DNA from: a virus
IMG/VR virus record: IMGVR_UViG_3300031884_000002
Coordinates: 1 to 64,000 of that record
Reading direction: 5' to 3' (one strand)
DNA length: 64,000 bases
This document shows, one piece after another, positions 16,085 to 23,506 of this stretch. The position numbers were made by a program, and so were the translations under genes. The notes under the pieces were generated by a model. It ran no database searches and had not been told where the DNA came from. It saw only the letters and a program-made list of their open reading frames with translations. The number at the start of each line of letters is the position of its first letter. The stretch's first letter is position 1.

Positions 16085-17300
16085 ATATTTTATGAATGTC
16101 ATTCATTTTAATTTTTTTAATGTTTTTTTATTTTGAATGATATTTATACTTGATGATAACTTATAATACACAAATTATACCAGAATGTAAAGAAGATTTT
16201 GATAACTTGAAATCTATACTTGAAATGGAACAATTGGTATTTAATTTTGCATCTAAACAACAATTTACAGAAAATAAAAAATCATTAGTAGTATTACATT
16301 CCAAAGTATATAGAAATATAAGAAAGAAGTATGCGAATATCCCATCCCAAGTGATTATCAAAGCCGAACAGGACTGTTTATCTAAATATAGAAGTATAAA
16401 ATCTAATCAACATAAAATAAAAAAACCAATAGAAAAAAGAAAATTATCACTTAGATTGGATAAACATTTATATTCTCATCCTTCAAAGGATGAAAAATAT
16501 TCAATCAGAATAACAACTATTAGTGGCAGAAAAATATTTAAGTTTATCATTTATCACAAACTGAAAGAATTACTCGATAAGTATAAATATCGTGATCCAT
16601 TAATTTATGAGAATAGCGGTAAATTATTCATATCATTCACATTTGAAAATAAACCGCAAGATAAATTAAAACAAAAATTAGCATTAGGAGTAGATTTAGG
16701 AATTAGACGTGCCGCTGGGACTTCGATTGGAAAACTTGTCATAGATAAAAAGTTTAATGGTGAAAAACGAAAACTTAGATTTAATAAACGAAAATTACAA
16801 TCGAAAGGAACTAAATCAGCAAGAAAACATTTATTTAAATTAAAACATAAAGAACATAATAAAAATAAAAATCAAACTCATTTAATAGCGAATGAGATAT
16901 TAAAAACAAATGCCGATACAATTGTATTGGAAAATCTAAAAGGAATAAAAAGAAAGAAAACAAAATATCAAAATAAGCGTTCAATCGGACAAGTTCCGAT
17001 ATATGAACTTCGTAGAATAATAACCTATAAGGCAGAGAACCAAGGTAAAACGGTTCTTTTAGTTTGCCCTTCTTATACTTCTCAACGAGACTCCGTAACG
17101 GGTAAAATTGAAGGTGAAAGAAGAGGTTGTAGATTTTATTCTAAGAATGGACTTATTTATGATGCAGATATAAATGCAGCAATAAACATTGCTAAATTAT
17201 CTAAACTTCCCATATCACAGACTAATAATTTGACTTATGGGCAGGCATCCATCAATGTGCCATATATATATAAATCTTCTACTAATGTAGAAGTAGTATA
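16085..17300 (+). mobile_element. IS200/IS605-type element carrying tnpB only (second copy)
   Basis: Boundaries approximate. A left hairpin ATGAATG-t-CATTCAT (16092-16106) and a right hairpin CTTCTAC-TAAT-GTAGAAG (17276-17293, within the 3' end of tnpB) flank the gene. There is no tnpA. The hairpin sequences differ from those of the first element, so the two are distinct lineages rather than a recent duplication. Confidence 0.65.
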
Positions 17301-17301
17301 A
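16150..17301 (+). CDS. tnpB: TnpB RNA-guided nuclease (second copy)
   Basis: 383 aa. RuvC-I GVDLGIRRAAGT, RuvC-II IVLENLKGI, RuvC-III ADINAAINI. As in the first copy the zinc-ribbon cysteines are missing: YTSQRDSVTGKIEGERRG has none of the two CxxC pairs. Lysine-rich. Overall similar in order to the first copy but clearly diverged. ATG lies 5 nt after an ATTTATA motif. Confidence 0.92.
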   Translation: MMITYNTQIIPECKEDFDNLKSILEMEQLVFNFASKQQFTENKKSLVVLHSKVYRNIRKKYANIPSQVIIKAEQDCLSKYRSIKSNQHKIKKPIEKRKLSLRLDKHLYSHPSKDEKYSIRITTISGRKIFKFIIYHKLKELLDKYKYRDPLIYENSGKLFISFTFENKPQDKLKQKLALGVDLGIRRAAGTSIGKLVIDKKFNGEKRKLRFNKRKLQSKGTKSARKHLFKLKHKEHNKNKNQTHLIANEILKTNADTIVLENLKGIKRKKTKYQNKRSIGQVPIYELRRIITYKAENQGKTVLLVCPSYTSQRDSVTGKIEGERRGCRFYSKNGLIYDADINAAINIAKLSKLPISQTNNLTYGQASINVPYIYKSSTNVEVV

Positions 17302-17311
17302 ATATTTAAGA

Positions 17312-17497
17312 TTAATTCTTAGGTATATTCGATAATTCAGTACTCCATTTTTTAATAGCGGCAGTTATTTTCTTCAATTCTCTAAGTTCTCTATTAAAAG
17401 ATTGCGTTTCTTCTTCGGATACAGTATCATAATATTTATCAATGATATTTAATACCTTTTTCAATAGTTCCTTACGGTCTTTTTCAAATATTTTCAT
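17312..17497 (-). CDS. Small helical protein, 61 aa
   Basis: Highly charged, probably coiled-coil (KDRKELLKKVLNIIDKYYD, ELRELKKITAAIKKW). It ends 10 nt from the second tnpB stop. The tandem repeat at 17501-17596 begins immediately upstream of its ATG. Confidence 0.6.
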   Translation of the reverse strand: MKIFEKDRKELLKKVLNIIDKYYDTVSEEETQSFNRELRELKKITAAIKKWSTELSNIPKN

Positions 17498-17500
17498 TCA

Positions 17501-17596
17501 GATAATAAATATCAGATAGAATTATGAAAAATGAATGAAGATAATAAATATCAGATAGAATTATGAAAAATGAATGAAGATAAAAATATCAGATAA
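17501..17596. repeat. Tandem repeat, 39-bp unit, about 2.4 copies
   Basis: Unit begins GATAATAAATATCAGATAGA and ends ATGAATGAA; full copies at 17501-17539 and 17540-17578, partial copy 17579-17596. It lies between divergent genes (17497 leftward, 17666 rightward), where iteron or operator arrays are often found. Confidence 0.85.
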
Positions 17597-17665
17597 TCGG
17601 CACAAAACAATGTATAAATATTAAAGGTTGACAATAATCTATTTTCTGATATGCTATGTCAAATT

Positions 17666-17893
17666 ATGAATATCAATATTGACCCAATTAGAGAATCCAT
17701 TACTCCAAAAGAACCAATCAAATACATTAATGCGGCACAATGTAAAAAATTTGCCATAGAATATGCCAAACAAAATAAACCCAAGTTTACCAGAGTATCC
17801 AAGGAGTTCTTAAAATCATGTGAATATGTGGTAAGAAACCATATGGAATCAAGGATTAGAAACCACATTTCCAAAGGAAAGACTTTAATGTAA
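17666..17893 (+). CDS. Small basic protein, 75 aa
   Basis: An upstream promoter (TTGACA, 16 nt, TATGCT) has an apparent ATG inside its -10 box (17651), so the usable start is the ATG at 17666, 10 nt after the -10. The product has CKKFAIEYAKQNKPKFTRV and a helical basic C-terminus (VVRNHMESRIRNHISKGKTL). Family not recognised. Confidence 0.7.
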   Translation: MNINIDPIRESITPKEPIKYINAAQCKKFAIEYAKQNKPKFTRVSKEFLKSCEYVVRNHMESRIRNHISKGKTLM

Positions 17894-17894
17894 T

Positions 17895-18077
17895 ATGAAA
17901 AAATTAAAAATAATCAAAAAAGTTATAGGTTATATAGATACTAATGGATTTTATCTTGAATTAGAAGATAAATCTTTTATATCCTGTAATATGAAAATAT
18001 ATCATTCGGTAAATATAGGAGACGAAGTTGAAATAGAAGTAAACTTAGTTAGAACCATACGAGAAAGTATTATATGA
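17895..18077 (+). CDS. Small hypothetical protein, 60 aa
   Basis: Beta-rich sequence (GYIDTNGFYLELEDKSFI, GDEVEIEVNLVRTI) suggesting an OB- or SH3-like barrel. It starts 1 nt after the preceding stop, so is probably co-translated with it. Confidence 0.65.
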   Translation: MKKLKIIKKVIGYIDTNGFYLELEDKSFISCNMKIYHSVNIGDEVEIEVNLVRTIRESII

Positions 18078-18131
18078 ATATTATTGATTATATCATGTTT
18101 TCATATTACATTAAAGTCACTATTTCTAATA

Positions 18132-18371
18132 ATGTCATTGGTTTGTATTGCCTTGTTTAATATATGTGAAATAGTGTTATTTAATAAACTTAAAATTAAA
18201 TGGCACCACCGACAAATAAAAAATCATTATAAAAAATCCAAATTATATCCTATTGAAAAAGATGCCGACGATAGATTTAATGGAAATATAAATAAAGATT
18301 TTAGAATATATCATTTAAATCAGGCACAGCATCATAAAGATGAAGTTAGAAAAATAATAAACAATTCATAA
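18132..18371 (+). CDS. Single-pass membrane protein, about 79 aa
   Basis: The N-terminal hydrophobic segment MSLVCIALFNICEIVLF is followed by a basic, histidine-rich tail. The frame extends upstream to a TTG at 18084, which would add more hydrophobic residues; I prefer the ATG at 18132, but the start is uncertain. The last base overlaps the next ATG. Confidence 0.55.
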   Translation: MSLVCIALFNICEIVLFNKLKIKWHHRQIKNHYKKSKLYPIEKDADDRFNGNINKDFRIYHLNQAQHHKDEVRKIINNS

Positions 18372-18439
18372 TGACATGGGAATGGATAATATTAGGGATG
18401 ATTTTTTTATTTTTATGTATAATTGAAAATAAAGAATAA
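18371..18439 (+). CDS. Micro membrane peptide, 22 aa
   Basis: MTWEWIILGMIFLFLCII then a charged end. The ATG overlaps the TAA stop of the upstream gene (TAATG). Very short, but position and hydrophobicity support it. Confidence 0.5.
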   Translation: MTWEWIILGMIFLFLCIIENKE

Positions 18440-18459
18440 TATTTCTATATTTATAGAAT

Positions 18460-18687
18460 ATGATTATTATATCCATAATGTTGAATATTCTATTAGTTCT
18501 TACTATTCTGGGACTTATGAAATATTATAGAAATAAACCGCAATGTAATTTCAAAAACTCATGTACCAAGTTTAATTCACAAGATATTGTTTCTGCCGCC
18601 AAAAGAATAGTGGATTTAATTGTCGAAGAGCATCAGCATCAAAGCCTTATACGAAAAGAACTTATAAAATATATCAAATCTAAATAA
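18460..18687 (+). CDS. Single-pass membrane protein, 75 aa
   Basis: Residues 1-21 are a transmembrane helix (IIISIMLNILLVLTILGLM) followed by a basic stretch and a cytoplasmic-type helical domain with two Cys (CNFKNSCTKF). The start is 5 nt after an ATTTATA motif. The 3' end overlaps the convergent gene at 18680 by 8 nt. Confidence 0.7.
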   Translation: MIIISIMLNILLVLTILGLMKYYRNKPQCNFKNSCTKFNSQDIVSAAKRIVDLIVEEHQHQSLIRKELIKYIKSK

Positions 18688-18955
18688 CAGAACCACTACA
18701 ATAATTAAAGTTACAATCTTCCAACATATTATTTAAATCAGACCCAGTAGCAGGTGTATTGTAAATGCTTTGTGAAATAGAAGAAGAATATAACTCTAAT
18801 TTAGCAGCCGCTTCTTTTTCCGCTTTCTTTTTATAATATCGAGCCAAATCTTTGGCATTCTTTTCTTCCTTGTTTCTCAAATAATAGCGATGGGAAGCTT
18901 CATTTAAAGCTCCTCTTTTTTCGTTATTGTTATAATATTTTTTTAGTCTTCCCAT
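18680..18955 (-). CDS. Basic helical protein, 91 aa
   Basis: The lysine/arginine/tyrosine-rich N-terminal 60 residues (NKEEKNAKDLARYYKKKAEK) look like a DNA- or RNA-binding coil. The C-terminal 30 residues are polar. Family not recognised. Confidence 0.65.
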   Translation of the reverse strand: MGRLKKYYNNNEKRGALNEASHRYYLRNKEEKNAKDLARYYKKKAEKEAAAKLELYSSSISQSIYNTPATGSDLNNMLEDCNFNYCSGSVI

Positions 18956-19370
18956 AATACTTTATAAATATAATCGACTTTGTTAATTATCTTATAAATT
19001 GTTAACCTGAATATTTTTCTAATTTATTTTTTGAATATGCCGCCAAAATTATTATAAAAATCAATTTTCCAATATTTTTTATTACCTTTTCTTTAAAATA
19101 ATTACTTTTTGACTTCTTATATTAAAAATCATTACTTTTTTCTTTGTTTAAGCCATAAATTATCTTATAAATTGTTCTATTGAAAAAATTACCTCGTATC
19201 GTGAATGACTAGGAGCCAGCGGTGAAGTGTCTATTTTTTGGACAGTCAGAAGCATACCACCGGTGGGGTGGGTGCCATTTATACCACTATAAGTAGTATG
19301 GTTATACATAGCAACAAGTGTGCCAAGTGATTTATTAGTTCACTTGGCACGTTAATTGTTTCCTACTTAT
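18956..19370. other. Intergenic stretch with repeats and a long hairpin
   Basis: No gene. The phrase AATTATCTTATAAATTGTT occurs twice (near 18983 and 19157). A degenerate copy of the dispersed palindrome lies at 19276-19294. A perfect 11-bp stem GTGCCAAGTGA/TCACTTGGCAC (19320-19350) sits just past the 19371 stop and may end leftward transcription. Confidence 0.6.
19320..19350. terminator. Perfect 11-bp hairpin downstream of 19371-19799
   Basis: GTGCCAAGTGA and TCACTTGGCAC separated by 9 nt; no long T run, so terminator function is only likely. Confidence 0.5.
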
Positions 19371-19799
19371 TTACAGACTTGGCATAAGAGTTGCGTAGTC
19401 CTCTTTAGGATTGTCCCGAATGAAGTCAAGTTTTCCATCGCTTGACAAAGCTTGCCTGACAGCATTAATTTTGCTGGCGATTTCGCCATGTACTTTCGTC
19501 ATAAGGTTAAGCAAGGAAAAATCCATTGCCTTGCTTTCGTCCGGCAAGATTTCATCGGTTGCCGATACGATGGAAAAGGTTGCATCACATTCAACCAAAA
19601 AAGCATCCAACGTGTCATCTTGCTTGGCGAGCATGGCATTATATTCCGCATCAGCTTCAATATCATCGGCGGAAATTTCCGGTTGCGCCACGGTCAAGCT
19701 TGGCTCAATTGCGATTGTTTCCGCATGAATATCAGACAAGCCAAGACTGGCGAGTTTAGCAATGGTGGATTTATTTTTAGAACCTTTTGGGCGAGACAT
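19371..19799 (-). CDS. GC-richer alanine-rich protein, 142 aa
   Basis: Begins SRPKGSKNKSTIAKLASLGL, an AT-hook-like basic start, then an acidic alanine-rich body. Codon use is richer in GC than the neighbours, giving open shadow frames on the other strand. Promoter at 19853-19880 and a 40-50-nt A/C-rich leader without Shine-Dalgarno. Probably abundant (inference from promoter, leader and codon use). Family not recognised. Confidence 0.75.
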   Translation of the reverse strand: MSRPKGSKNKSTIAKLASLGLSDIHAETIAIEPSLTVAQPEISADDIEADAEYNAMLAKQDDTLDAFLVECDATFSIVSATDEILPDESKAMDFSLLNLMTKVHGEIASKINAVRQALSSDGKLDFIRDNPKEDYATLMPSL

Positions 19800-19852
19800 A
19801 TATTTTTTATTGTTTGATTGTTTAGTTTATTGTGTTTTAACTTACGAAAATG

Positions 19853-19880
19853 ATTTTATATTTTATTTGGCGAATTGCAA
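19853..19880 (-). promoter_or_regulatory. Promoter of the 19371-19799 gene
   Basis: -35 TTGCAA at 19880-19875, 16-nt spacer, -10 TAAAAT at 19858-19853. Confidence 0.65.
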
Positions 19881-19944
19881 GAAAAAAGATGATTTATTTT
19901 TTGATTAGACTGGCTTTTTTGTTTTCCAGTCACTATTTATTTAT

Positions 19945-20343
19945 ATGAATACAAACACACGAGAAAAAGTTATTGACTTAAAATTAAAAGGATATAGCAA
20001 TCCCAAAATATCAAAATTATTAAATATTGGAATTTCTACTGTAAGATGGCATTATGATGAAAATTTTAGAAATACTAATCGTCAATGGAAAACAAAAAAA
20101 CGAAATGATATTTTGTATAAGTTAAAATCATTGAAAGGTAATAAATGTGAATTATGTGGTTATGATAAATGTCAATCTGCATTGCATTTTCATCATAAAA
20201 ATCCAGCCGAAAAATTATTTGAAATATCAGATAAACCACTACATAAATCACATCAAATTTTATTAGATGAAATTGATAAATGTCAATTGCTATGTGCGAA
20301 TTGTCACGCTGAAATAACATGGCCAGATTCGCACATAACATAA
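19945..20343 (+). CDS. HNH endonuclease with N-terminal helix-turn-helix, 132 aa
   Basis: Residues 5-35 form an HTH (KVIDLKLKGYSNPKISKLLN). Residues 68-125 are the HNH module: CELCGYDKCQSALHFHHKNP, then DEIDKCQLLCANCHAEITW. AT-rich compared with the genes on both sides and transcribed against them, as expected for an inserted homing gene. The start lies just after an ATTTATTTAT motif. Confidence 0.85.
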   Translation: MNTNTREKVIDLKLKGYSNPKISKLLNIGISTVRWHYDENFRNTNRQWKTKKRNDILYKLKSLKGNKCELCGYDKCQSALHFHHKNPAEKLFEISDKPLHKSHQILLDEIDKCQLLCANCHAEITWPDSHIT

Positions 20344-20349
20344 ACTAAT

Positions 20350-20829
20350 TTAGTTTTTGGCAACCAAGTAGAATTTGCGACGGGGACGTTCATTTTTGGC
20401 TTTGCGGTTTTTATCTTCAACGTTAGAAAGGATGATAGTGGCAACTTTCTTGCTACCCTTTTCACCCTGATTCATTTTGACCGATAGATATTGATAGATA
20501 GTCGCATCAGGATAACGGTCAAAGCCAAATTCTTTACGAATATCGGCAATAATATCCGACACAAAAACAGACTGGACTAATGCGATTGAACGCAATTTGC
20601 CTAATTCGGCACCAAGGGCATTAATTGCGCCACGTTTTTCCATAAGCTTTTCAATCAGTTGCGCCACGCCATTAACCCCGTTTTTAACGTAATGTGCTCG
20701 AAACGCCAACGGGGTTTTTACGCTGGCGAGAATTGCGTTAATTTCACGCAATTGATTTTTCAGGGAAACGGAGGCATTGTAACGGACGATATTGTTTTGG
20801 CTTTTCAAGGATTTTTTCAGGTTAATCAT
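20350..20829 (-). CDS. Basic GC-richer protein, 159 aa
   Basis: The frame is open to 20934, but the promoter at 20880-20907 lies inside that extension, so the start is the ATG at 20829 after a roughly 45-nt A-rich leader. Predicted helical (KNQLREINAILASVKTPLAF, KLRSIALVQSVFVSDIIADI) with a very basic C-terminus (NRKAKNERPRRKFYLVAK). Possible nucleic-acid-binding protein; family not recognised. Confidence 0.75.
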   Translation of the reverse strand: MINLKKSLKSQNNIVRYNASVSLKNQLREINAILASVKTPLAFRAHYVKNGVNGVAQLIEKLMEKRGAINALGAELGKLRSIALVQSVFVSDIIADIRKEFGFDRYPDATIYQYLSVKMNQGEKGSKKVATIILSNVEDKNRKAKNERPRRKFYLVAKN

Positions 20830-20879
20830 ATGTTTTTTAGTTTTGCGGTTATACTGGTTTAGTTGCTTTCGATATTTAA

Positions 20880-20907
20880 AGATTATCAGTTTGCCGGTTA
20901 ATTTCAA
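20880..20907 (-). promoter_or_regulatory. Promoter that fixes the start of 20350-20829
   Basis: -35 TTGAAA at 20907-20902, 16-nt spacer, -10 TAATCT at 20885-20880. Confidence 0.65.
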
Positions 20908-20931
20908 TAAAAATCGTATTTTATTTTGAAG

Positions 20932-20951
20932 CACTTATACTGGTATAAGTG
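20932..20951. repeat. Dispersed palindrome, TG-centred
   Basis: CACTTATACTGGTATAAGTG: 9-bp arms around TG. It is followed at 20954 by ATGCGGTGAAAA. Confidence 0.85.
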
Positions 20952-20953
20952 GT

Positions 20954-20965
20954 ATGCGGTGAAAA
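20954..20965 (+). repeat. ATGCGGTGAAAA motif
   Basis: One of seven intergenic copies seen, all on the + strand (also 24611, 26059, 31273, 46515, 47734, 49795). Confidence 0.7.
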
Positions 20966-20998
20966 CTGTCTCGATTTGAGACAGTGTGGTATAATTGC

Positions 20999-21268
20999 TT
21001 AGGCTTGCGGTGAGTTCATTAGCATATTTAATATGCTATTAATCACAACTTTATCAGAGTTTGCCGCACGATAAGCCATTGGTGCAAATCCGTTAGGTGA
21101 ATTGGAATGTGCCTTGCTCCACAATTCAATCCTATCATTGGTACTATGTTCCTTCATGATTTTTAATGCTTCATCAATATCTTTTATTCCATTGGTGCCA
21201 CGCCAAAGAACCATATAAGAACGGTTTGATAAGGTTGCTTCAATGAATAGATTATTGTTGTTTTGCAT
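20999..21268 (-). CDS. Hypothetical protein, 89 aa
   Basis: Helical, with SNSPNGFAPMAYRAANSDKV near the C-terminus, somewhat ankyrin-like but too short to assign. Promoter at 21276-21303, with ATG 7 nt after the -10. Confidence 0.75.
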   Translation of the reverse strand: MQNNNNLFIEATLSNRSYMVLWRGTNGIKDIDEALKIMKEHSTNDRIELWSKAHSNSPNGFAPMAYRAANSDKVVINSILNMLMNSPQA

Positions 21269-21275
21269 ATGTAAG

Positions 21276-21303
21276 AGAATATAGATTTAAATCTATTTGT
21301 CAA
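21276..21303 (-). promoter_or_regulatory. Representative cassette promoter (20999-21268 gene)
   Basis: -35 TTGACA (21303-21298), 16-nt spacer containing the palindrome AGATTTAAATCT, -10 TATTCT (21281-21276), ATG at 21268. The TGA stop of the upstream gene (21300-21302) is part of the TTGACA. Confidence 0.85.
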
Positions 21304-21659
21304 CCGTAAATCACTTCTTTAAAGATTGCCAGTTGAATGAATGCGTCAAAATCCATTGCATCACAATTACAGAGCCAATTGTCCCAAGTATCAAAGTTGT
21401 TTAGATTGGTGCTAGGTGGCTGAGTACAGCCTTTAGGCCACTTATCCGTAAAAATCAAAGGGAACGTTGCAATAAGCATATCCTTGCCAACGGCATGTTT
21501 TATTCCAGTGTCTTGGTTGATAAATCCAAATAACCAGTTTTTATAATTCCAGTCAATACATTCCAACGATGAACCTTGGCTGGCTTCTGGAAAGTTTGCC
21601 ATTATGCCTTTGACTACGGATTCAACTGTTTTGTCGTTAATTTCAATGGTAATTTTCAT
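21300..21659 (-). CDS. Hypothetical protein, 119 aa
   Basis: Trp/Cys-rich (ECIDWNYKNWLFGFINQDTG, NFDTWDNWLCNCDAMDFDAF). No promoter of its own; it follows the 21679-21864 gene by 19 nt and is probably bicistronic with it. Its stop overlaps the next -35 box. Confidence 0.75.
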   Translation of the reverse strand: MKITIEINDKTVESVVKGIMANFPEASQGSSLECIDWNYKNWLFGFINQDTGIKHAVGKDMLIATFPLIFTDKWPKGCTQPPSTNLNNFDTWDNWLCNCDAMDFDAFIQLAIFKEVIYG

Positions 21660-21678
21660 ATGTTATAGAAATTGGTTT

Positions 21679-21864
21679 TTATTGTGCGGTAAACTCCATC
21701 ATTGTGCCATTGCGGATTTGACGGGCATTGCGGGCCTTGTTAAAGGTCTGACACCGTTCCCGGGCTTGTTCATAAGTCAAGCCGGTATCCACCGTGGTTT
21801 TCCGGCCATTGACAAAGGTTGTCCAATTGGTGCAACTACGTTTGAATGTCTTGTAAAATGTCAT
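21679..21864 (-). CDS. Small conserved-type phage protein, 61 aa
   Basis: TNWTTFVNGRKTTVDTGLTY followed by EQARERCQTFNKARNARQIR matches a small protein type I associate with phages and prophages, function unknown. Promoter TTGACA/TATATT; ATG 6 nt after the -10, predicted exactly leaderless. Confidence 0.8.
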   Translation of the reverse strand: MTFYKTFKRSCTNWTTFVNGRKTTVDTGLTYEQARERCQTFNKARNARQIRNGTMMEFTAQ

Positions 21865-21894
21865 AGTCGTAATATATAGATTTAAATCTATTTG

Positions 21895-22152
21895 TCAAAT
21901 GTTAAGAGTGCGCCACGCATCAAAAACCGCCCAACTATGAAATTGCTTCTTACGTTCCTCAATTGAGGTTCCGGCACACTCCCACAAATCCAATCCACCG
22001 CATTCGGCAACTGTTTCGTCATAGAATGCTTCGATTAAATCTTTATGGATAGGGTCATTTTCAAAATCAATGTCTGGCTTATCGCCACCTGTCCAAGCTC
22101 TACGTTGATAGGTATGTCCTAATTTGGTTGTTATGGTGTATGGAGATGTCAT
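21895..22152 (-). CDS. Hypothetical acidic protein, 85 aa
   Basis: A longer frame reaches 22272, but the promoter at 22164-22191 lies within it, so the start is ATG at 22152 (11 nt after -10). Aromatic, acidic (DIDFENDPIHKDLIEAFYDE, GGLDLWECAG). The stop TGA is inside the next TTGACA. Confidence 0.75.
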   Translation of the reverse strand: MTSPYTITTKLGHTYQRRAWTGGDKPDIDFENDPIHKDLIEAFYDETVAECGGLDLWECAGTSIEERKKQFHSWAVFDAWRTLNI

Positions 22153-22163
22153 ATGTAAGTAAA

Positions 22164-22191
22164 AGAATATAGATTTAAATCTATTTGTCAA
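22164..22191 (-). promoter_or_regulatory. Promoter that fixes the start at 22152
   Basis: -35 TTGACA (22191-22186), 16-nt spacer, -10 TATTCT (22169-22164). Confidence 0.8.
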
Positions 22192-22210
22192 TGGATTTTT
22201 GATAGTTATG

Positions 22211-22230
22211 CATTTATACTGGTATAAATG
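22211..22230. repeat. Dispersed palindrome, TG-centred
   Basis: CATTTATACTGGTATAAATG, perfect 9-bp arms. It lies between the 22298 gene and the 22152 promoter. Confidence 0.85.
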
Positions 22231-22297
22231 GATATAGCATAATTGCCGCAGTCCAGTTACGAACCACGGCAACTAACACATATGAACCGCACCAAAA

Positions 22298-22540
22298 TTA
22301 AGATACCAATTTGTCTTGAATGTTAAACAAATCCAGTGCCAATCGAGTACATTCGTCCATTGATACTTTTATTGGAAGATAAACAGGTGATTGAATAAAT
22401 CTTAGCATATTCGTTCCTGATGTTACTCCAGCCCAACGAGAAAGCATTCGAGCTTCTTTTACAGTCAATTCCAAAATAACTTTTTCAATTTGAGGTGGTG
22501 GAGGCGGCTGCGGCACAGATTTAATAGTTGTTACTTTCAT
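22298..22540 (-). CDS. Small protein with proline-rich N-terminus, 80 aa
   Basis: SVPQPPPPPQIEKVILELTV then a helical domain. The 45134-45382 gene has the same layout (VPQPKPPRIFKLEL) and is a probable distant paralogue. Promoter TTGACA/TAATAT, ATG 7 nt after. Confidence 0.75.
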   Translation of the reverse strand: MKVTTIKSVPQPPPPPQIEKVILELTVKEARMLSRWAGVTSGTNMLRFIQSPVYLPIKVSMDECTRLALDLFNIQDKLVS

Positions 22541-22576
22541 ATTCAGTATATTATAGATTGTTTATTGTTTGTCAAT

Positions 22577-22708
22577 TCAATTCCAGCAAGGTTTAAACTT
22601 TTCTTTGCGGCTGTAATTCTTTTTGCTTTCGACCCGCTTGGTTACGGGGTTTAATACTCCCCAAGTTTTACGGATGCGAATGTCGGCTTGTTTGATTGTT
22701 GTTTTCAT
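22577..22708 (-). CDS. Small basic protein, 43 aa
   Basis: RIRKTWGVLNPVTKRVESKK resembles a short basic phage protein type (W-G-x-N-P-V-T-x-x-x-x-S-K-K-x-Y). Promoter TTGACA/TATATT; ATG 11 nt after the -10. Stop TGA lies 2 nt before the next TTGACA. Confidence 0.75.
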   Translation of the reverse strand: MKTTIKQADIRIRKTWGVLNPVTKRVESKKNYSRKEKFKPCWN

Positions 22709-22743
22709 ATGTTGATAACAATATATAGATTTAAATCTATTTG

Positions 22744-23136
22744 TCAACCTTCAATGTTCTGACATTCCGTTATATCAAAGGTTTTGGTAAAATCCTTGCC
22801 ATTGGTCAAAATCAAATCCAATTGGCTTGAATAGTATCCATTGTTATATCCATGTCCAGCAACCCGCACAGGATGCCCATGAATAGGTAGCAATTCAATT
22901 CCATAACCATCGACCCGCTTGAAAAAAGCATCAGTTGACAAATCAAACTCCAATCCGTCAAAATCTGCCAGACTCAAATCATGAAAATACAATCTCAAAT
23001 CATGAAAATACAATTCATGAAACTCACAACAATCTTGACTGTGATAGGATAATAATTCAAGTCCATTGTCAAAGATAATTCCATAGTTATTCACCACGAC
23101 AACCTTGGATTTATTTAAATTAGATATTTGTTCCAT
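22744..23136 (-). CDS. Hypothetical protein, 130 aa, with an internal repeat
   Basis: Contains a short duplicated unit (ELYFHDLRLYFHDLSL) encoded by a near-exact DNA repeat around 22978-23018. Beta-rich otherwise. Promoter TTGACT/TATACT, ATG 10 nt after. Stop TGA inside the next TTGACA. Confidence 0.75.
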   Translation of the reverse strand: MEQISNLNKSKVVVVNNYGIIFDNGLELLSYHSQDCCEFHELYFHDLRLYFHDLSLADFDGLEFDLSTDAFFKRVDGYGIELLPIHGHPVRVAGHGYNNGYYSSQLDLILTNGKDFTKTFDITECQNIEG

Positions 23137-23203
23137 ATGTGAATACAGTATATAGATTACTGAGTAAAAGTCAATAGAAAATAAAACTATTTTTGCCGCA
23201 AGT

Positions 23204-23221
23204 AATTATACTGGTATAATT
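23204..23221. repeat. Dispersed palindrome, TG-centred
   Basis: AATTATACTGGTATAATT, perfect 8-bp arms. Confidence 0.85.
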
Positions 23222-23279
23222 GCTATTTTAAGCGAAGTCCATTCCTCATCTATAATATAGATTTCAATTTAAAAGTCAA

Positions 23280-23420
23280 TCACAATTGATATTCTTTTTT
23301 CAAATATTTAGCAAGGTGTTTTACCGTTTTCAAAAAGCAACGTGCCTCATATTTAGTCAGTGTATGAGTTTTCTTTCGCTTGCGATTGCGGAAACATCGG
23401 ACAGAAAATGTATCATTCAT
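23280..23420 (-). CDS. Small very basic protein, 46 aa
   Basis: SVRCFRNRKRKKTHTLTKYE then ARCFLKTVKHLAKYLKK. Promoter TTGACT/TATAAT (perfect -10), ATG 7 nt after. Stop TGA touches the next TTGACT. Confidence 0.75.
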   Translation of the reverse strand: MNDTFSVRCFRNRKRKKTHTLTKYEARCFLKTVKHLAKYLKKEYQL

Positions 23421-23456
23421 AAGTAAAATTATACAGAATTAAATCTATTAGTCAAA

Positions 23457-23489
23457 TAAAAAAGTTGCCTAGTTTTTAGGCTAGGCAAC
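23457..23489 (-). terminator. Rho-independent terminator of 23507-24040
   Basis: Stem GTTGCCTAG/CTAGGCAAC, 8-nt loop, then six T on the minus strand. Confidence 0.9.
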
Positions 23490-23506
23490 TCGTAACACAT
23501 ACACTA

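Noticed and set aside
7200-17300. The two TnpB elements as a recent duplication
   Set aside because: Protein sequences are clearly diverged and the end hairpins differ, so they are separate elements.
17501-17596. Possible CRISPR array
   Set aside because: Repeats are directly adjacent with no unique spacers between them; it is a plain tandem repeat.
19411-19817. Three rightward frames over 19371-19799
   Set aside because: Shadows of a GC-richer gene that has its own promoter and leader.
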